Positions 51,703 through 63,946 of a stretch of DNA of 64,000 nucleotides are shown one piece after another. The notes beneath the pieces were generated by a model. It was not told the DNA's origin. It made no database searches and saw only the letters and a list, made by a program, of their open reading frames with translations. The translations under genes and the position numbers were made by a program. This stretch comes from Salvelinus alpinus (Eukaryota; Chordata; Actinopteri; Salmoniformes; Salmonidae). Location of the stretch: contig NC_092093.1 in the NCBI RefSeq assembly GCF_045679555.1, positions 63,060,890 through 63,124,889 of the forward strand, in the 5' to 3' direction. Positions within the stretch are counted from its first letter, which is position 1; each line of letters begins with the position of its first letter.

Positions 51703-51897
51703 CAAACTCAAGGTCAGTGTTTCTGCTTTTCAACCAGGTCAATTAGGCTTCCTACACAGCCTCTGGTAATGATATACTGTGGTGTCTGTGAGGGGTTCTG
51801 AGCTTGCACTGACGTTGGAATACTAAAGAACTATGGTCTGGTGGAGACACTCACTTTATCCTGAGACAGCGAAGGAACACCTTCATGCCCAATCAGT

Positions 51898-54800
51898 CTG
51901 GGCTAATGAGACATGATGGGGCTGGATGTAGAAACAGCAGTACCAGGTTAACGAGACATGATGGGGCTGGATGTAGAAACAGCAGTACCAGGCTAATGAG
52001 ACATGATGGGGCTGGATGTAGAAACAGCAGTACCAGGCTAATGAGACATGATGGGGCTGGATGTAGAAACAGCAGTACCAGGCTAATGAGACATGATGTG
52101 GCTGGATGTAGAAACAGCAGTACCAGGTTAATGAGACATGATGGGGCTGGATGAAAAACAGCAGTACCAGGTTAATGAGACATGATGGGGCTGGATGTAG
52201 AAACAGCAGTACCAGGCTAACGAGACATTTACATTTACATTTAAGTCATTTAGCTGACGCTCTTATCCAGAGCGACTTACAAATTGGAAAGTTCATACAT
52301 ATTCATCCTGGTCCCCCCGTGGGGAATGAACCCACAACCCTGGCGTTGCAAGCGCCATGCTCTACCAACTGAGCCACACGAGACATGATGGGGCTGGATG
52401 TAGAAACAACAGTACCAGGCTAACGAGACAAGATGGTGCTGGATGTAGAAACAGCAGTACCAGGTTAATGAGACATGATGGGGCTGGATGTAGAAACAGC
52501 AGTACCAGGTTAATGAGACATGATGGGGCTGGATGTAGAAACAGCAGTACCAGGCTAATGAGACAAGATGGTGCTGGATGTAGAAACAGCAGTACCCGGC
52601 TAATGAGACAAGATGGGGCTGGATGTAGAAACAGCAGTACCAGGCTAACGAGACATGATGGGGCTGGATGTAGAAACAGCAGTACCAGGCTAACGAGACA
52701 TGATGGGGCTGGATGTAGAAACAGCAGTACCAGGCTAATGAGACATGATGGGGCTGGATGTAGAAACAGCAGTACCAGGCTAATGAGACATGATGTGGCT
52801 GGATGTAGAAACAGCAGTACCAGGCTAATGAGACATGATGGGGCTGGATGTAGAAACAGCAGTACCAGGCTAATGAGACATGATGGGGCTGGATGTAGAA
52901 ACAGCAGTACCAGGCTAATGAGACATGATGGGGCTGGATGTAGAAACAGCAGTACCAGGTTAATGAGACATGATGGGGCTGGATGTAGAAACAGCTGTAC
53001 CAGGTTAATGAGACATGATGGGGCTGGATGTAGAAACAGCAGTACCAGGCTAATGAGACATGATGGGGCTGGATGTAGAAACAGCAGTACAAGGTTAATG
53101 AGACATGATGGGGCTGGATGTAGAAACAGCAGTACCAGGCTAATGAGACATGATGGGGCTGGATGTAGAAACAGCAGTACCAGGCTAATGAGACAAGATG
53201 GGTCTGGATGTAGAAACAGCAGTACCAGGCTAATGAGACATGATGGGTCTGGATGTAGAAACAGCAGTACCAGGCTAATGAGACATGATTGGGCTGGATG
53301 TAGAAACAGCAGTACCAGGCTAATGAGACAAGATGGGGCTGGATGTAGAAACATCAGTACCAGGCTAATGAGACATGATGGGGCTGGATGTAGAAACAGC
53401 AGTACCAGGTTAATGAGACATGATGGGGATGGATGAAAAACAGCAGTACCAGGTTAATGAGACATGATGGGGCTGGATGTAGAAACAGCAGTACCAGGCT
53501 AATGAGACATGATGGGGCTGGATGTAGAAACAGCAGTACCAGGTTAATGAGACATGATGGGGCTGGATGTAGAAACAGCAGTACCAGGCTAATGAGACAT
53601 GATGGGGCTGGATGTAGAAACAGCAGTACCAGGCTAACGAGACATGATGGGGCTGGATGTAGAAACAGCAGTACCAGGCTAACGAGACATGATGGGGCTG
53701 GATGTAGAAACAGCAGTACCAGGCTAACGAGACAAGATGGTGCTGGATGTAGAAACAGCAGTACCAGGTTAATGAGACATGATGGGGCTGGATGTAGAAA
53801 CAGCAGTACCAGGTTAATGAGACATGATGGGGCTGGATGTAGAAACAGCAGTACCAGGCTAATGAGACAAGATGGTGCTGGATGTAGAAACAGCAGTACC
53901 CGGCTAATGAGACAAGATGGGGCTGGATGTAGAAACAGCAGTACCAGGCTAACGAGACATGATGGGGCTGGATGTAGAAACAGCAGTACCAGGCTAACGA
54001 GACATGATGGGGCTGGATGTAGAAACAGCAGTACCAGGCTAATGAGACATGATGGGGCTGGATGTAGAAACAGCAGTACCAGGCTAATGAGACATGATGT
54101 GGCTGGATGTAGAAACAGCAGTACCAGGCTAATGAGACATGATGGGGCTGGATGTAGAAACAGCAGTACCAGGCTAATGAGACATGATGGGGCTGGATGT
54201 AGAAACAGCAGTACCAGGCTAATGAGACATGATGGGGCTGGATGTAGAAACAGCAGTACCAGGTTAATGAGACATGATGGGGCTGGATGTAGAAACAGCT
54301 GTACCAGGTTAATGAGACATGATGGGGCTGGATGTAGAAACAGCAGTACCAGGCTAATGAGACATGATGGGGCTGGATGTAAAAACAGCAGTACAAGGTT
54401 AATGAGACATGATGGGGCTGGATGTAGAAACAGCAGTACCAGGCTAATGAGACATGATGGGGCTGGATGTAGAAACAGCAGTACCAGGCTAATGAGACAA
54501 GATGGGTCTGGATGTAGAAACAGCAGTACCAGGCTAATGAGACATGATGGGTCTGGATGTAGAAACAGCAGTACCAGGCTAATGAGACATGATTGGGCTG
54601 GATGTAGAAACAGCAGTACCAGGCTAATGAGACAAGATGGGGCTGGATTTAGAAACATCAGTACCAGGCTAATGAGACATGATGGGGCTGGATGTAGAAA
54701 CAGCAGTACCAGGTTAATGAGACATGATGGGGCTGGATGAAAAACAGCAGTACCAGGTTAATGAGACATGATGGGGCTGGATGTAGAAACAGCAGTACCA

Positions 54801-57800
54801 GGCTAATGAGACAAGATGGGTCTGGATGTAGAAACAGCAGTACCAGGCTAATGAGACATGATGGGTCTGGATGTAGAAACAGCAGTACCAGGCTAATGAG
54901 ACATGATTGGGCTGGATGTAGAAACAGCAGTACCAGGCTAATGAGACAAGATGGGGCTGGATGTAGAAACATCAGTACCAGGCTAATGAGACATGATTGG
55001 GCTGGATGTAGAAACAGCAGTACCAGGCTAATGAGACAAGATGGGGCTGGATGTAGAAACATCAGTACCAGGCTAATGAGACATGATTGGGCTGGATGTA
55101 GAAACAGCAGTACCAGGCTAATGAGACAAGATGGGGCTGGATGTAGAAACATCAGTACCAGGCTAATGAGACATGATGGGGCTGGATGCAGAAACAGCAG
55201 TACCAGGTTAATGAGACATGATGGGGCTGGATGAAAAACAGCAGTACCAGGTTAATGAGACATGATGGGGCTGGATGTAGAAACAGCAGTACCAGGCTAA
55301 TGAGACATGATGGGGCTGGATGTAGAAACAGCAGTACCAGGTTAATGAGACATGATGGGGCTGGATGTAGAAACAGCAGTACCAGGCTAATGAGACATGA
55401 TGGGGCTGGATGTAGAAACAGCAGTACCAGGTTAATGAGACATGATGGGGCTGGATGTAGAAACAGCAGTACCAGGCTAAGGAGACATGATGGGGCTGGA
55501 TGTAGAAACAGCAGTACCAGGCTAACGAGACATGATGGGGCTGGATGTAGAAACAGCAGTACCAGGCTAACGAGACATGGTGGGGCTGGATGTAGAAACA
55601 GCAGTACCAGGCTAACGAGACATGATGGGGCTGGATGTAGAAACAGCAGTACCAGGCTAACGAGACAAGATGGTGCTGGATGTAGAAACAGCAGTACCAG
55701 GCTAATGAGACATGATGGGGCTGGATGAAAAACAGCAGTACCAGGTTAATGAGACATGATGGGGCTGGATGTAGAAACAGCAGTACCAGGCTAATGAGAC
55801 ATGATGGGGCTGGATGTAGAAACAGCAGTACCAGGCTAATGAGACATGATGGGGCTGGATGTAGAAACAGCAGTACCAGGCTAATGAGACATGATGGGGC
55901 TGGATGTAGAAACAGCAGTACCAGGCTAATGAGACATGATGGGGCTGGATGTAGAAACAGCAGTACCAGGCTAATGAGACAAGATGGGTCTGGATGTAGA
56001 AACAGCAGTACCAGGCTAACGAGACATGATGGGGCTGGATGTAGAAACAGCAGTACCAGGCTAATGAGACATGATTGGGCTGGATGTAGAAACAGCAGTA
56101 CCAGGCTAATGAGACAAGATGGGGCTGGATGTAGAAACATCAGTACCAGGCTAATGAGACATGATTGGGCTGGATGTAGAAACAGCAGTACCAGGCTAAT
56201 GAGACAAGATGGGGCTGGATGTAGAAACATCAGTACCAGGCTAATGAGACATGATTGGGCTGGATGTAGAAACAGCAGTACCAGGCTAATGAGACAAGAT
56301 GGGGCTGGATGTAGAAACATCAGTACCAGGCTAATGAGACATGATGGGGCTGGATGTAGAAACAGCAGTACCAGGTTAATGAGACATGATGGGGCTGGAT
56401 GAAAAACAGCAGTACCAGGTTAATGAGACATGATGGGGCTGGATGTAGAAACAGCAGTACCAGGCTAATGAGACATGATGGGGCTGGATGTAGAAACAGC
56501 AGTACCAGGTTAATGAGACATGATGGGGCTGGATGTAGAAACAGCAGTACCAGGCTAATGAGACATGATGGGGCTGGATGTAGAAACAGCAGTAAAAGGT
56601 TAATGAGACATGATGGGGCTGGATGTAGAAACAGCAGTACCAGGCTAAGGAGACATGATGGGGCTGGATGTAGAAACAGCAGTACCAGGCTAACGAGACA
56701 TGATGGGGCTGGATGTAGAAACAGCAGTACCAGGCTAACGAGACATGATGGGGCTGGATGTAGAAACAGCAGTACCAGGCTAACGAGACATGATGGGGCT
56801 GGATGTAGAAACAGCAGTACCAGGCTAACGAGACAAGATGGTGCTGGATGTAGAAACAGCAGTACCAGGCTAATGAGACATGATGGGGCTGGATGAAAAA
56901 CAGCAGTACCAGGTTAATGAGACATGATGGGGTTGGATGTAGAAACAGCAGTACCAGGCTAATGAGACATGATGGGGCTGGATGTAGAAACAGCAGTACC
57001 AGGTTAATGAGACATGATGGGGCTGGATGTAGAAACAGCAGTACCAGGCTAATGAGACATGATGGGGCTGGATGTAGAAACAGCAGTACCAGGTTAATGA
57101 GACATGATGGGGCTGGATGTAGAAACAGCAGTACCAGGCTAATGAGACATGATGGGGCTGGATGTAGAAACAGCAGTACCAGGCTAACGAGACATGATGG
57201 GGCTGGATGTAGAAACAGCAGTACCAGGCTAACGAGACATGATGGGGCTGGATGTAGAAACAGCAGTACCAGGTTAATGAGACATGATGGGGCTGGATGT
57301 AGAAACAGCAGTACCAGGCTAACGAGACATGATGGGGCTGGATGTAGAAACAGCAGTACCAGGCTAACGAGACAAGATGGTGCTGGATGTAGAAACAGCA
57401 GTACCAGGTTAATGAGACATGATGGGGCTGGATGTAGAAACAGCAGTACCAGGTTAATGAGACATGATGGGGCTGGATGTAGAAACAGCAGTACCAGGCT
57501 AATGAGACAAGATGGTGCTGGATGTAGAAACAGCAGTACCCGGCTAATGAGACAAGATGGGGCTGGATGTAGAAACAGCAGTACCAGGCTAACGAGACAT
57601 GATGGGGCTGGATGTAGAAACAGCAGTACCAGGCTAACGAGACATGATGGGGCTGGATGTAGAAACAGCAGTACCAGGCTAATGAGACATGATGGGGCTG
57701 GATGTAGAAACAGCAGTACCAGGCTAATGAGACATGATGAGGCTGGATGTAGAAACAGCAGTACAAGGTTAATGAGACATGATGGGTGTGGATGTAGAAA

Positions 57801-59030
57801 CAGCAGTACCAGGCTAATGAGACATGATGGGTCTGGATGTAGAAACAGCAGTACCAGGCTAATGAGACATGATGGGGCTGGATGTAGAAACAGCAGTACC
57901 AGGCTAATGAGACAAGATGGGGCTGGATGTAGAAACAGCAGTACCAGGTTAATGAGACATGATGGGGCTGGATGTAGAAACAGCAGTACCAGGCTAATGA
58001 GACATGATGTGGCTGGATGTAGAAACAGCAGTAACAGGCTAATGAGACATGATGGGGCTGGATGTAGAAACAGCAGTACCAGGCTAATGAGACATGATGG
58101 GGCTGGATGTAGAAACAGCAGTACCAGGCTAATGAGACATGATGGGGCTGGATGTAGAAACAGCAGTACCAGGTTAATGAGACATGATGGGGCTGGATGT
58201 AGAAACAGCTGTACCAGGTTAATGAGACATGATGGGGCTGGATGTAGAAACAGCAGTACCAGGCTAATGAGACATGATGGGGCTGGATGTAGAAACAGCA
58301 GTACAAGGTTAATGAGACATGATGGGGCTGGATGTAGAAACAGCAGTACCAGGCTAATGAGACATGATGGGGCTGGATGTAGAAAGAGCAGTACCAGGCT
58401 AATGAGACATGATGGGGCTGGATGTAGAAACAGCAGTACCAGGCTAATGAGACATGATGGGGCTGGATGTAGAAACAGCAGTACCAGGCTAATGAGACAT
58501 GAGGGGGCTGGATGTAGAAACAGCAGTACCAGGCTAACGAGACATGATGGGGCTGGATGTAGAAACAGCAGTACCAGGCTAACGAGACAAGATGGGGCTG
58601 GATGTAGAAACAGCAGTACCAGGCTAACGAGACATGATGGGGCTGGATGTAGAAACAGCAGTACCAGGCTAATGAGACATGATGGGGCTGGATGTAGAAA
58701 CAGCAGTACCAGGTTAATGAGACATGATGGGGCTGGATGTAGAAACAGAAGTACCAGGCTAACGAGACATGATGGGGCTGGATGTAGAAACAGCAGTACC
58801 AGGCTAATGAGACAAGATGGTGCTATGTGTAGAAACAGCAGTACCAGGTTAATGAGACAAGATGGGGCTGGATGTAGAAACAGCAGTACCAGGCTAATGA
58901 GACATGATGGGGCTGGATGTAGAAACAGCAGTACCCGGCTAATGAGACGAGATGGGGCTGGATGTAGAAACAGCAGTACCAGGTTAATGAGACATGATGG
59001 GGCTGGATGTAGAAACAGCAGTACCAGGCT
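51898..59030. repeat. 45-bp satellite, about 155 units, higher-order
   Basis: The unit reads AATGAGACATGATGGGGCTG followed by GATGTAGAAACAGCAGTACC and AGGCT; the period of 45 was checked, for example 52861 to 52906. Variants include GACAAGATGGTG, GATGGGTCTGG, GATTGGGCTGG and CTAACGAG. A 1-bp deleted unit (GGATGAAAAACAGC for GGATGTAGAAACAGC) occurs at about 52151, 53433, 54737, 55231, 55725, 56399 and 56893. The spacings are 1282 (with the SINE), 1304, 494, 494, 674 and 494 bp, each a multiple of 45 minus 1 once the SINE insertion is removed. Because 45 is divisible by three, long frames are open on both strands (up to 740 aa); they shift at every deleted unit and are not genes. Confidence 0.97.
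52229..52377 (-). mobile_element. tRNA-derived SINE inserted in the 45-bp satellite
   Basis: On the minus strand: TGGCTCAGTTGGTAGAGC (box A) and GTGGGTTCATTCCCC (box B), then a short body, and the tail CGCTCTGGATAAGAGCGTCA and TAAATGACTTAAATG. The satellite is interrupted within one unit and resumes in register, with ACGAGACAT on both sides (52220-52228 and 52378-52386) as the TSD. The tail is shared with the SINE at 8311-8573, whose head is different. The promoter boxes look intact. Confidence 0.92.
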
Positions 59031-59222
59031 CAGCAGCCTCCTGCATCTTCTTTCCTCACACAGTCAGCATTTGGAGAGAGATCATGGAGAGTGTCGCGAT
59101 GGAAGAACTATCTAGAACAGGGTTTGATCCAGTCATTGTGGTTTCAGGGCAGGTGCATTTCCTCCTCTGCCATAAAGGGCCAGACCTCTTGACTGAGTAT
59201 GTAGTACACTTTCATAGAAGTT
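59031..59222. other. Unique segment after the satellite
   Basis: The satellite ends cleanly at AGTACCAGGCTCAGCAGCCT. No feature recognised beyond it. Confidence 0.4.
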
Positions 59223-59996
59223 TAAAGCGGCAATCTGTAGTTCAAACAATAACAAAGAGGCCACTGATTTGGTAAATAGCTGAGTGATGGGGCTGCATAA
59301 ATGTAACCATTATCAAAATCATAGACAGAGCTATGGATGGAAGTCCAGGAGGTCACAAAATTATTGTGTTTTAAGGCTATGCAGTGTTTGTTTAGAATTA
59401 CATTGTAAACCAACAAAGGAGTAAAACAAGCTTATATTTAGGGTTCTGATCGGGTAATACATTTTAACTAATGAGGCATATATAAGTTATATTCTTCAAG
59501 AATCAATGGATATATATCTGTCCCACCGTGATCTGTTTCACCTGTCTTTGTGATATTCTCCACCCCCCTCCAGGTGTCGCCCATCTTCTCCATTATCCCC
59601 TGTGTATTTATACCGGTGTTCTCTGTTTGTCTGTTGTCAGTTTGTCAAGGCAAACAGTGGTTTTTGTATCACCTCCTGCTTTTCCCCAGTCTCTCTTTTC
59701 TCGCCCTCCTGGTTTTGACCGTTGCCTGTCCTGGCCCTGAGCCCGCCCGCCTGACCACTCTGTCTGCCCCTAACCCTGTGCCTGCCTGTTGTCCTTTACC
59801 TTTGCCCCATCTCTGGATTACCGACCTCTGCCTGACCTGACACTGAGCCTGCCGTCCTGTACCTTTGCCCCTGTATCTGTAATTAACATTGTTACTTCGA
59901 CATGGTCTGCATCTGGGTCTTACCTTTTCCTGATAATATCGTTCATAAAAAAATGAAAAATTGGATGTAGCCAACGCACATTTCCCCTTTAAGATG
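59223..59996. mobile_element. MITE-like repeat, split by an LTR
   Basis: The left part (59223-59512) starts TTTAAAGCGGCAATCTG and the right part ends CGCACATTTCCCCTTTAA near 59992. The two ends are imperfect inverted repeats bounded by TTAA, as in piggyBac-like non-autonomous elements. The left part contains AATAACAAAGAGGCC and AGTAAAACAAGCTTATATTT, a sequence I recall as dispersed in salmonids. It has no coding capacity. The TTAA assignment is tentative. Confidence 0.45.
59515..59945 (+). mobile_element. Probable solo LTR or LTR fragment
   Basis: Pyrimidine-rich sequence with CTCCTGGTTTTGACCGTTGC, CGCCTGACCACTCTG and, near the end, GTAATTAACATTGTTAC and TGCATCTGGGTCTTACC. I recognise this as the R/U5-like part of a salmonid LTR. 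Boundaries are uncertain and no TSD was identified. It sits inside the MITE-like repeat. Confidence 0.5.
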
Positions 59997-60678
59997 TGTG
60001 AAATATCTTGAGGGGTCTAATGACACTTTCAGCTCTTGATGTTTCCTGAAGGGATAATGATGTTAATGTATTACATTTCTATAGCGTTATTCATTACAAT
60101 CTCAAAATGCTTCAAAATTTAAAAAATGAACAACCAATACATCATCATGAGTAGCCTAGCTATAGTAAAGGTCAACCAATAGAGGTCAAGTCTTTGAGTG
60201 CATGCATCCCCCAAAGATGGAGAGGGACAGTTCATGGCTTGATCAGAGGAAGTTGGTCAGGGAGATGTCTGGTGATGATCTTGTAGAGGGCTACTCTAGG
60301 AACCAGAGTAGTGTTGACACTGGACTTCTTCACAATGTATGGCACCCACTTGGGTTATGCTTCAGCAGCTCGAGTGGCCAGAAAGCTCACCACACAGTTC
60401 ATAGTTGTAGCCAGTCATCCTCACTACAAGCCCTCTGCCTCAGCAATTCATTCCTCTACTGCATATCCCATTCCCCTCAAGCTTCAGGTGACTCTTCAAT
60501 TTATGTTTTTAAAAGATCCGGAACCAGCAGCCAGGTAAAACTAAAAAGCTGGTATAGTGTCCAGACACATCATAAAAAAAAACAACAACAACAATGAAAT
60601 TATACAAATAAAATAAAGGAACAAAACTCAATGTTATCCAAAACAAAGCAGCTGATAAAAAAGCAGAACTAAAACCAC
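59997..60678. other. Unidentified segment
   Basis: A 131-aa plus-strand frame at 60202-60597 and an overlapping 75-aa frame at 60311-60538 (TMYGTHLGYASAARVARKLT) have balanced composition but match no family I know. They could be an old transposon or gene fragment. A run of A and CAA triplets lies at 60570-60595. Confidence 0.3.
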
Positions 60679-61116
60679 TGTTGCGACTTTGTACTTGAGG
60701 TAGTAAAGGTAGTCAAGCACAGGAGAGCAGAGATGTCAATTTAGCGTCTTTAATAGGCAAGTCCAAAAAATGCGTCAGGTGCAATACCAATAAACGCCCA
60801 AGACATAGGAACACACAGTCACTAACGGAAGGAGAAAAACAACTCTCCTTACTATTCTACAACACTGTACACAAGAGAATAAACTGAGGAAAACCTCAAC
60901 GAGCAACATGAAAATAATCCCGCACAAACCTAAGCGGGAAACAGGGGTAAATATACACACAGAAATTAAAGCAAATGAAAATCAGGTGTGAATTAACCAA
61001 AGACAAAACAAACGGAGAAAGAAAAATGGATCGGTGATGGCTAGTAGGCTGGCAACGCCGACCGCCGAGCACCGCCCAAACAAGGAGAGGAACCACCTTC
61101 GGTGGAAGTCGTGACA
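60679..61116 (-). mobile_element. 3' LTR of a Ty3/gypsy retrotransposon
   Basis: On the minus strand it starts TGTCACGACTTCCACCGAAG and ends AAAGTCGCAACA, 438 bp. Directly upstream on that strand is a polypurine tract (AAGGGGGGGGTAC, plus-strand positions 61117-61129), the primer for plus-strand synthesis, so this is the 3' LTR of the element whose body covers the rest of the window. The 5' LTR is beyond the window, so the TSD cannot be checked. Confidence 0.88.
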
Positions 61117-61541
61117 GTACCCCCCCCTTGACGCGCGACTCCCGCAGCGCGCCGACGCCGGCCTCGAGGACGACCCGGAGGACGAGGTGCAGGGCGATCC
61201 GGATGGAGGCGGTGAAACTCCCTCAGCATCGATGGGTCTAATACGTCCTCCACCGGCACCCAGCATCTCTCCTCCGGGCCGTACCCCTCTCAATCCACGA
61301 GGTACTGAAGGCCCCTCACCTGACACCTCGAGTCCAGTACGGACCGAACTGCATACGCCGGGGCCCCCTCGATGTCCAGAGGGGGCAGAGGAACCTCCCG
61401 CACCTCAGCTTCTTGAAGCGGACCAGCCACCACCGGCCTGAGGAGAGACACATGAAACAAGGTGTTAATACGGTAATCAGGGGGAAGCTGTAACCCATAA
61501 CACACCTCGTTTATTCTCCTCAGGACTTTAAATGGCCCCAC
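61041..61541 (-). pseudogene. Chromodomain end of the gypsy polyprotein
   Basis: Minus-strand frame [20 protein letters not shown] (61541 on), with [10 protein letters not shown], leads to [20 protein letters not shown], the first half of a chromodomain. An in-frame TGA follows at about 61290. The second half ([20 protein letters not shown]) is still readable in the same frame, then a Pro/Arg-rich tail runs to about 61120. A chromodomain after the integrase marks a chromovirus-type Ty3/gypsy element; it is thought to guide integration to modified chromatin. Confidence 0.82.
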
Positions 61542-62326
61542 AAACCGCGGACCCAGCTACCGGCAGGGCAGGCGGAGGGGCAGGTTTCGGGTCGAGAGCC
61601 AGACCCGGTCTCACTGCGGTGACGTTCAGCGCTCGCCTTCTGCCGCCCTTCGGCCCGTTTAAGGTACCCGTGGGCTGCCTCCCAGGTCTCCTTCGAGCGC
61701 CTCACCCATTCGTCCACCACAGGAGCCTCGGTCTGGCTCTGATGCCACGGTATCAGAACCGGCTGATACCCCAACACACACTGGAGTGGCGGAGTGAGTT
61801 CTGGGCCATCTCTGCCCATGGGATGAACGTCGCCCACTCCCCTGGCCGGTCCTGGCAATACGACCGCAGAAACCTACCCACATCCTGGTTTACTCTCTCC
61901 ACCTGCCCATTACTCTCGGGGTGAAAACCTGAGGTAAGGCTGACCGAGACCCCCAGACGCTCCATGAACGCCTTCCAAACCCTGGACGTGAACTGGGGAC
62001 CCCGATCAGAAACTATGTCCTCAGGCACCCCGTAGTGCTGGAAGACGTGTAAACAGGGCCTCCGCAGTCTGTAGGGCCGTAGGGAGACCGGGCAAAGGGA
62101 GGAGACGACAGGACTTAGAAAACCGATCCACAACGACCAGGATCGTGGTGTTGCCTTGTGACGGAGGAAGATCAGTCAGGAAGTCCACCGACAGGTGTGA
62201 CCAAGGCCGCTGTGGAACGGGAAGGGGTTGTAATTTCCCTCTGGGCAGGTGCCTAGGAGCCTTGCACTGAGCGCACACCGCGCAGGAGGAAACATAAACC
62301 CTCACGTCCTTGGCCAAAGTGGACCA
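61542..62326 (-). pseudogene. Gypsy integrase region, several frames
   Basis: From 62326 on the minus strand: the Cys pair of the zinc-binding region ([14 protein letters not shown]), then [17 protein letters not shown] with the first catalytic Asp and VVVDRFSK. A frameshift at about 62050 leads to the frame with [20 protein letters not shown] (second Asp) and [14 protein letters not shown] (catalytic Glu) at 62040-61880. Another frameshift near 61790 leads to [12 protein letters not shown] and a coiled region (RSKETWEAAHGYLKRAEGRQ) to about 61580. All three catalytic residues survive, but the frame is broken at least twice. Confidence 0.85.
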
Positions 62327-63946
62327 CTAGTACTTCCCACTAAGACATCGCACTGTCCTACCGATGCCCGGATGACCAGAGGAGGGTGACATGTGAGCCC
62401 ACCAGATCAACCTGTCGCGAACATCGAATGGAACGTACACACGTCCAGCTGGACACCGTGGTGGAGTAGGCTCTGAACGTGATGCCCGCTCGATGTCCGC
62501 ATCCACCTCCCATACCACCGGTGCCACCAGACAAGAGGCCGGAAGTATGGGAGTGGGCTCGATGAACCGCTCCTCCGTATCATACAGTCGTGACAGTGCG
62601 TCTGCCTTAGTGTTCTGGGAACCCGGTCTATATGACATCGTAAACCTAAACCGGGTGAAAAACATATCCCACCTTGCCTGGCGAGGGTTCAGTCTCCTCG
62701 CCGCCCGGATGTACTCCAGATTACGGTGGTCAGTCCAGATGAGAAAAGGGTGTTTAGCCCCCTCAAGCCAATTTCTCCACACCTTCAGAGCCTTGATGAC
62801 AGCCAACAACTCCCGGTCCCCCACGTTATAGTTTCGCTCCGCCGGGCTGAGCTTCCTCGAAAAGAAAGCACAGGGGCGGAGTTTCGGTGGCGTAACCGAG
62901 CGCTGTGAGAGCACGGCTCCAATCCCAGCCTCGGATGCGTCCACCTCCACTATGAATGCCAAAGAGGGATCCGAATGAGCCGGCACGGGAGCCGAGGTAA
63001 ACAGAGCCTTCAGGCGACCAAAAGCTCTGTCCGCCTCAGCCGACCACCGCAGACGCACCAGTCCCCCCTTCAGCAGTGAGGTAATAGGAGCAGCCACCTG
63101 CCCAAAACCCCGGATAAACCTCCGGTAGTAGTTGGCAAACCCTAAAAACCGCTGCACTTCCTTTACCGTGGTGGGAGTCGGCCAATTACGCACGGCTGCA
63201 ATGCAGTCACACTCCATCACCACCCTTGATGGGGAAATGCGATATCCTAGGAAGGAGATGGCCTGTTTGAAGAACAAGCATTTCTCAGCCTTGACGTACA
63301 GGTCCTGCTCCAACAGTCGCCCAAGCACTCTGCGCACCAAAGACACATGCGCGGTGCGTGTAGCGGAATATATCAGAATGTCATCGATATAAACCACCAC
63401 ATCCTGCCCGTGCAGGTCCCTGAGAATCTCGTCTACAAAGGATTGGAAGACTGCTGGAGCATTCTTCAACCCGTACGGCATAACGAGGTACTCATAATGG
63501 CCGGATGTGGTACTAAACGCTGTCTTCCACTCATCTCCCTCCCGGATACGCACCAAGTTATACGCGCTCCTGAGATCCAGTTTTGTGAAGAAGCGTGCCC
63601 TGTGAAATGACTCAATCGCCGTGGCGATGAGAGGTAGCGGGTAACTGTACCACACCTTAATGGAATTTAGACCTCTATAGTCAATGCACGGCTGCAGACC
63701 TCCCTCCTTTTTCTTCACAAAAAAGAAACTCGAGGAGGCAGGTGACGTGGAGGGCCGAATGTACACCTGCCCCAGAGATTCGGAGACATATGTCTCCATA
63801 GACACCCTCTCCTCCTGTGACAGGGGATACACGTGACTCCTGGGAAGTGCGACGTCTACCAGGAGATTTATCGCACAATCCCCTCGTTGATGAGGTGGTA
63901 ATTGAGTCGCCTTCTTTTTTACAGAAGGCGATAGCCAAATCGGCAT
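62327..63946 (-). pseudogene. Gypsy reverse transcriptase, RNase H and start of integrase
   Basis: An open stretch of 539 codons. RT motifs: CIDYRGLNSI at about 87-96, KLDLRSAYN at 122-130, FVDEILRDLHG and VVYIDDILIYS at 184-194 with the catalytic Asp pair at 188-189. RNase H: VEVDASEAGIGAVL at 333-346, NVGDRELLAV at 374-383 and IWTDHRNLEY at 403-412 carry the Asp-Glu-Asp set. YRPGSQNTKADALSR at 439-453 closes the RNase H. The His pair of the integrase zinc finger (WAHMSPSSGHPG) is at 516-527. An in-frame TAG at 62327-62329 ends it before the zinc-finger Cys pair. The frame upstream also breaks near 63915, between readable protease-linker sequence in another frame and this one. Confidence 0.92.

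Noticed and set aside
52229..52377. Functional tRNA gene on the minus strand
   Set aside because: Box A and box B are present, but the sequence continues into a SINE body and shared tail with TSDs, so it is a tRNA-derived SINE. Same reasoning for 8311-8573.
52277..59115. Long frames on both strands (up to 740 aa) with a 15-residue repeat
   Set aside because: The 45-bp satellite unit is a multiple of three, so frames stay open by arithmetic; they shift at each 1-bp-deleted unit and are open on both strands.
60202..60597. 131-aa plus-strand frame of balanced composition
   Set aside because: No family recognised, no supporting gene context, ends in an A-rich stretch. Left as unidentified instead of called as a gene.
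62327..63946. Host gene encoding a reverse-transcriptase-like protein
   Set aside because: RT, RNase H, integrase and chromodomain order, a polypurine tract and an LTR show a Ty3/gypsy retrotransposon; stops and frameshifts show it is dead.
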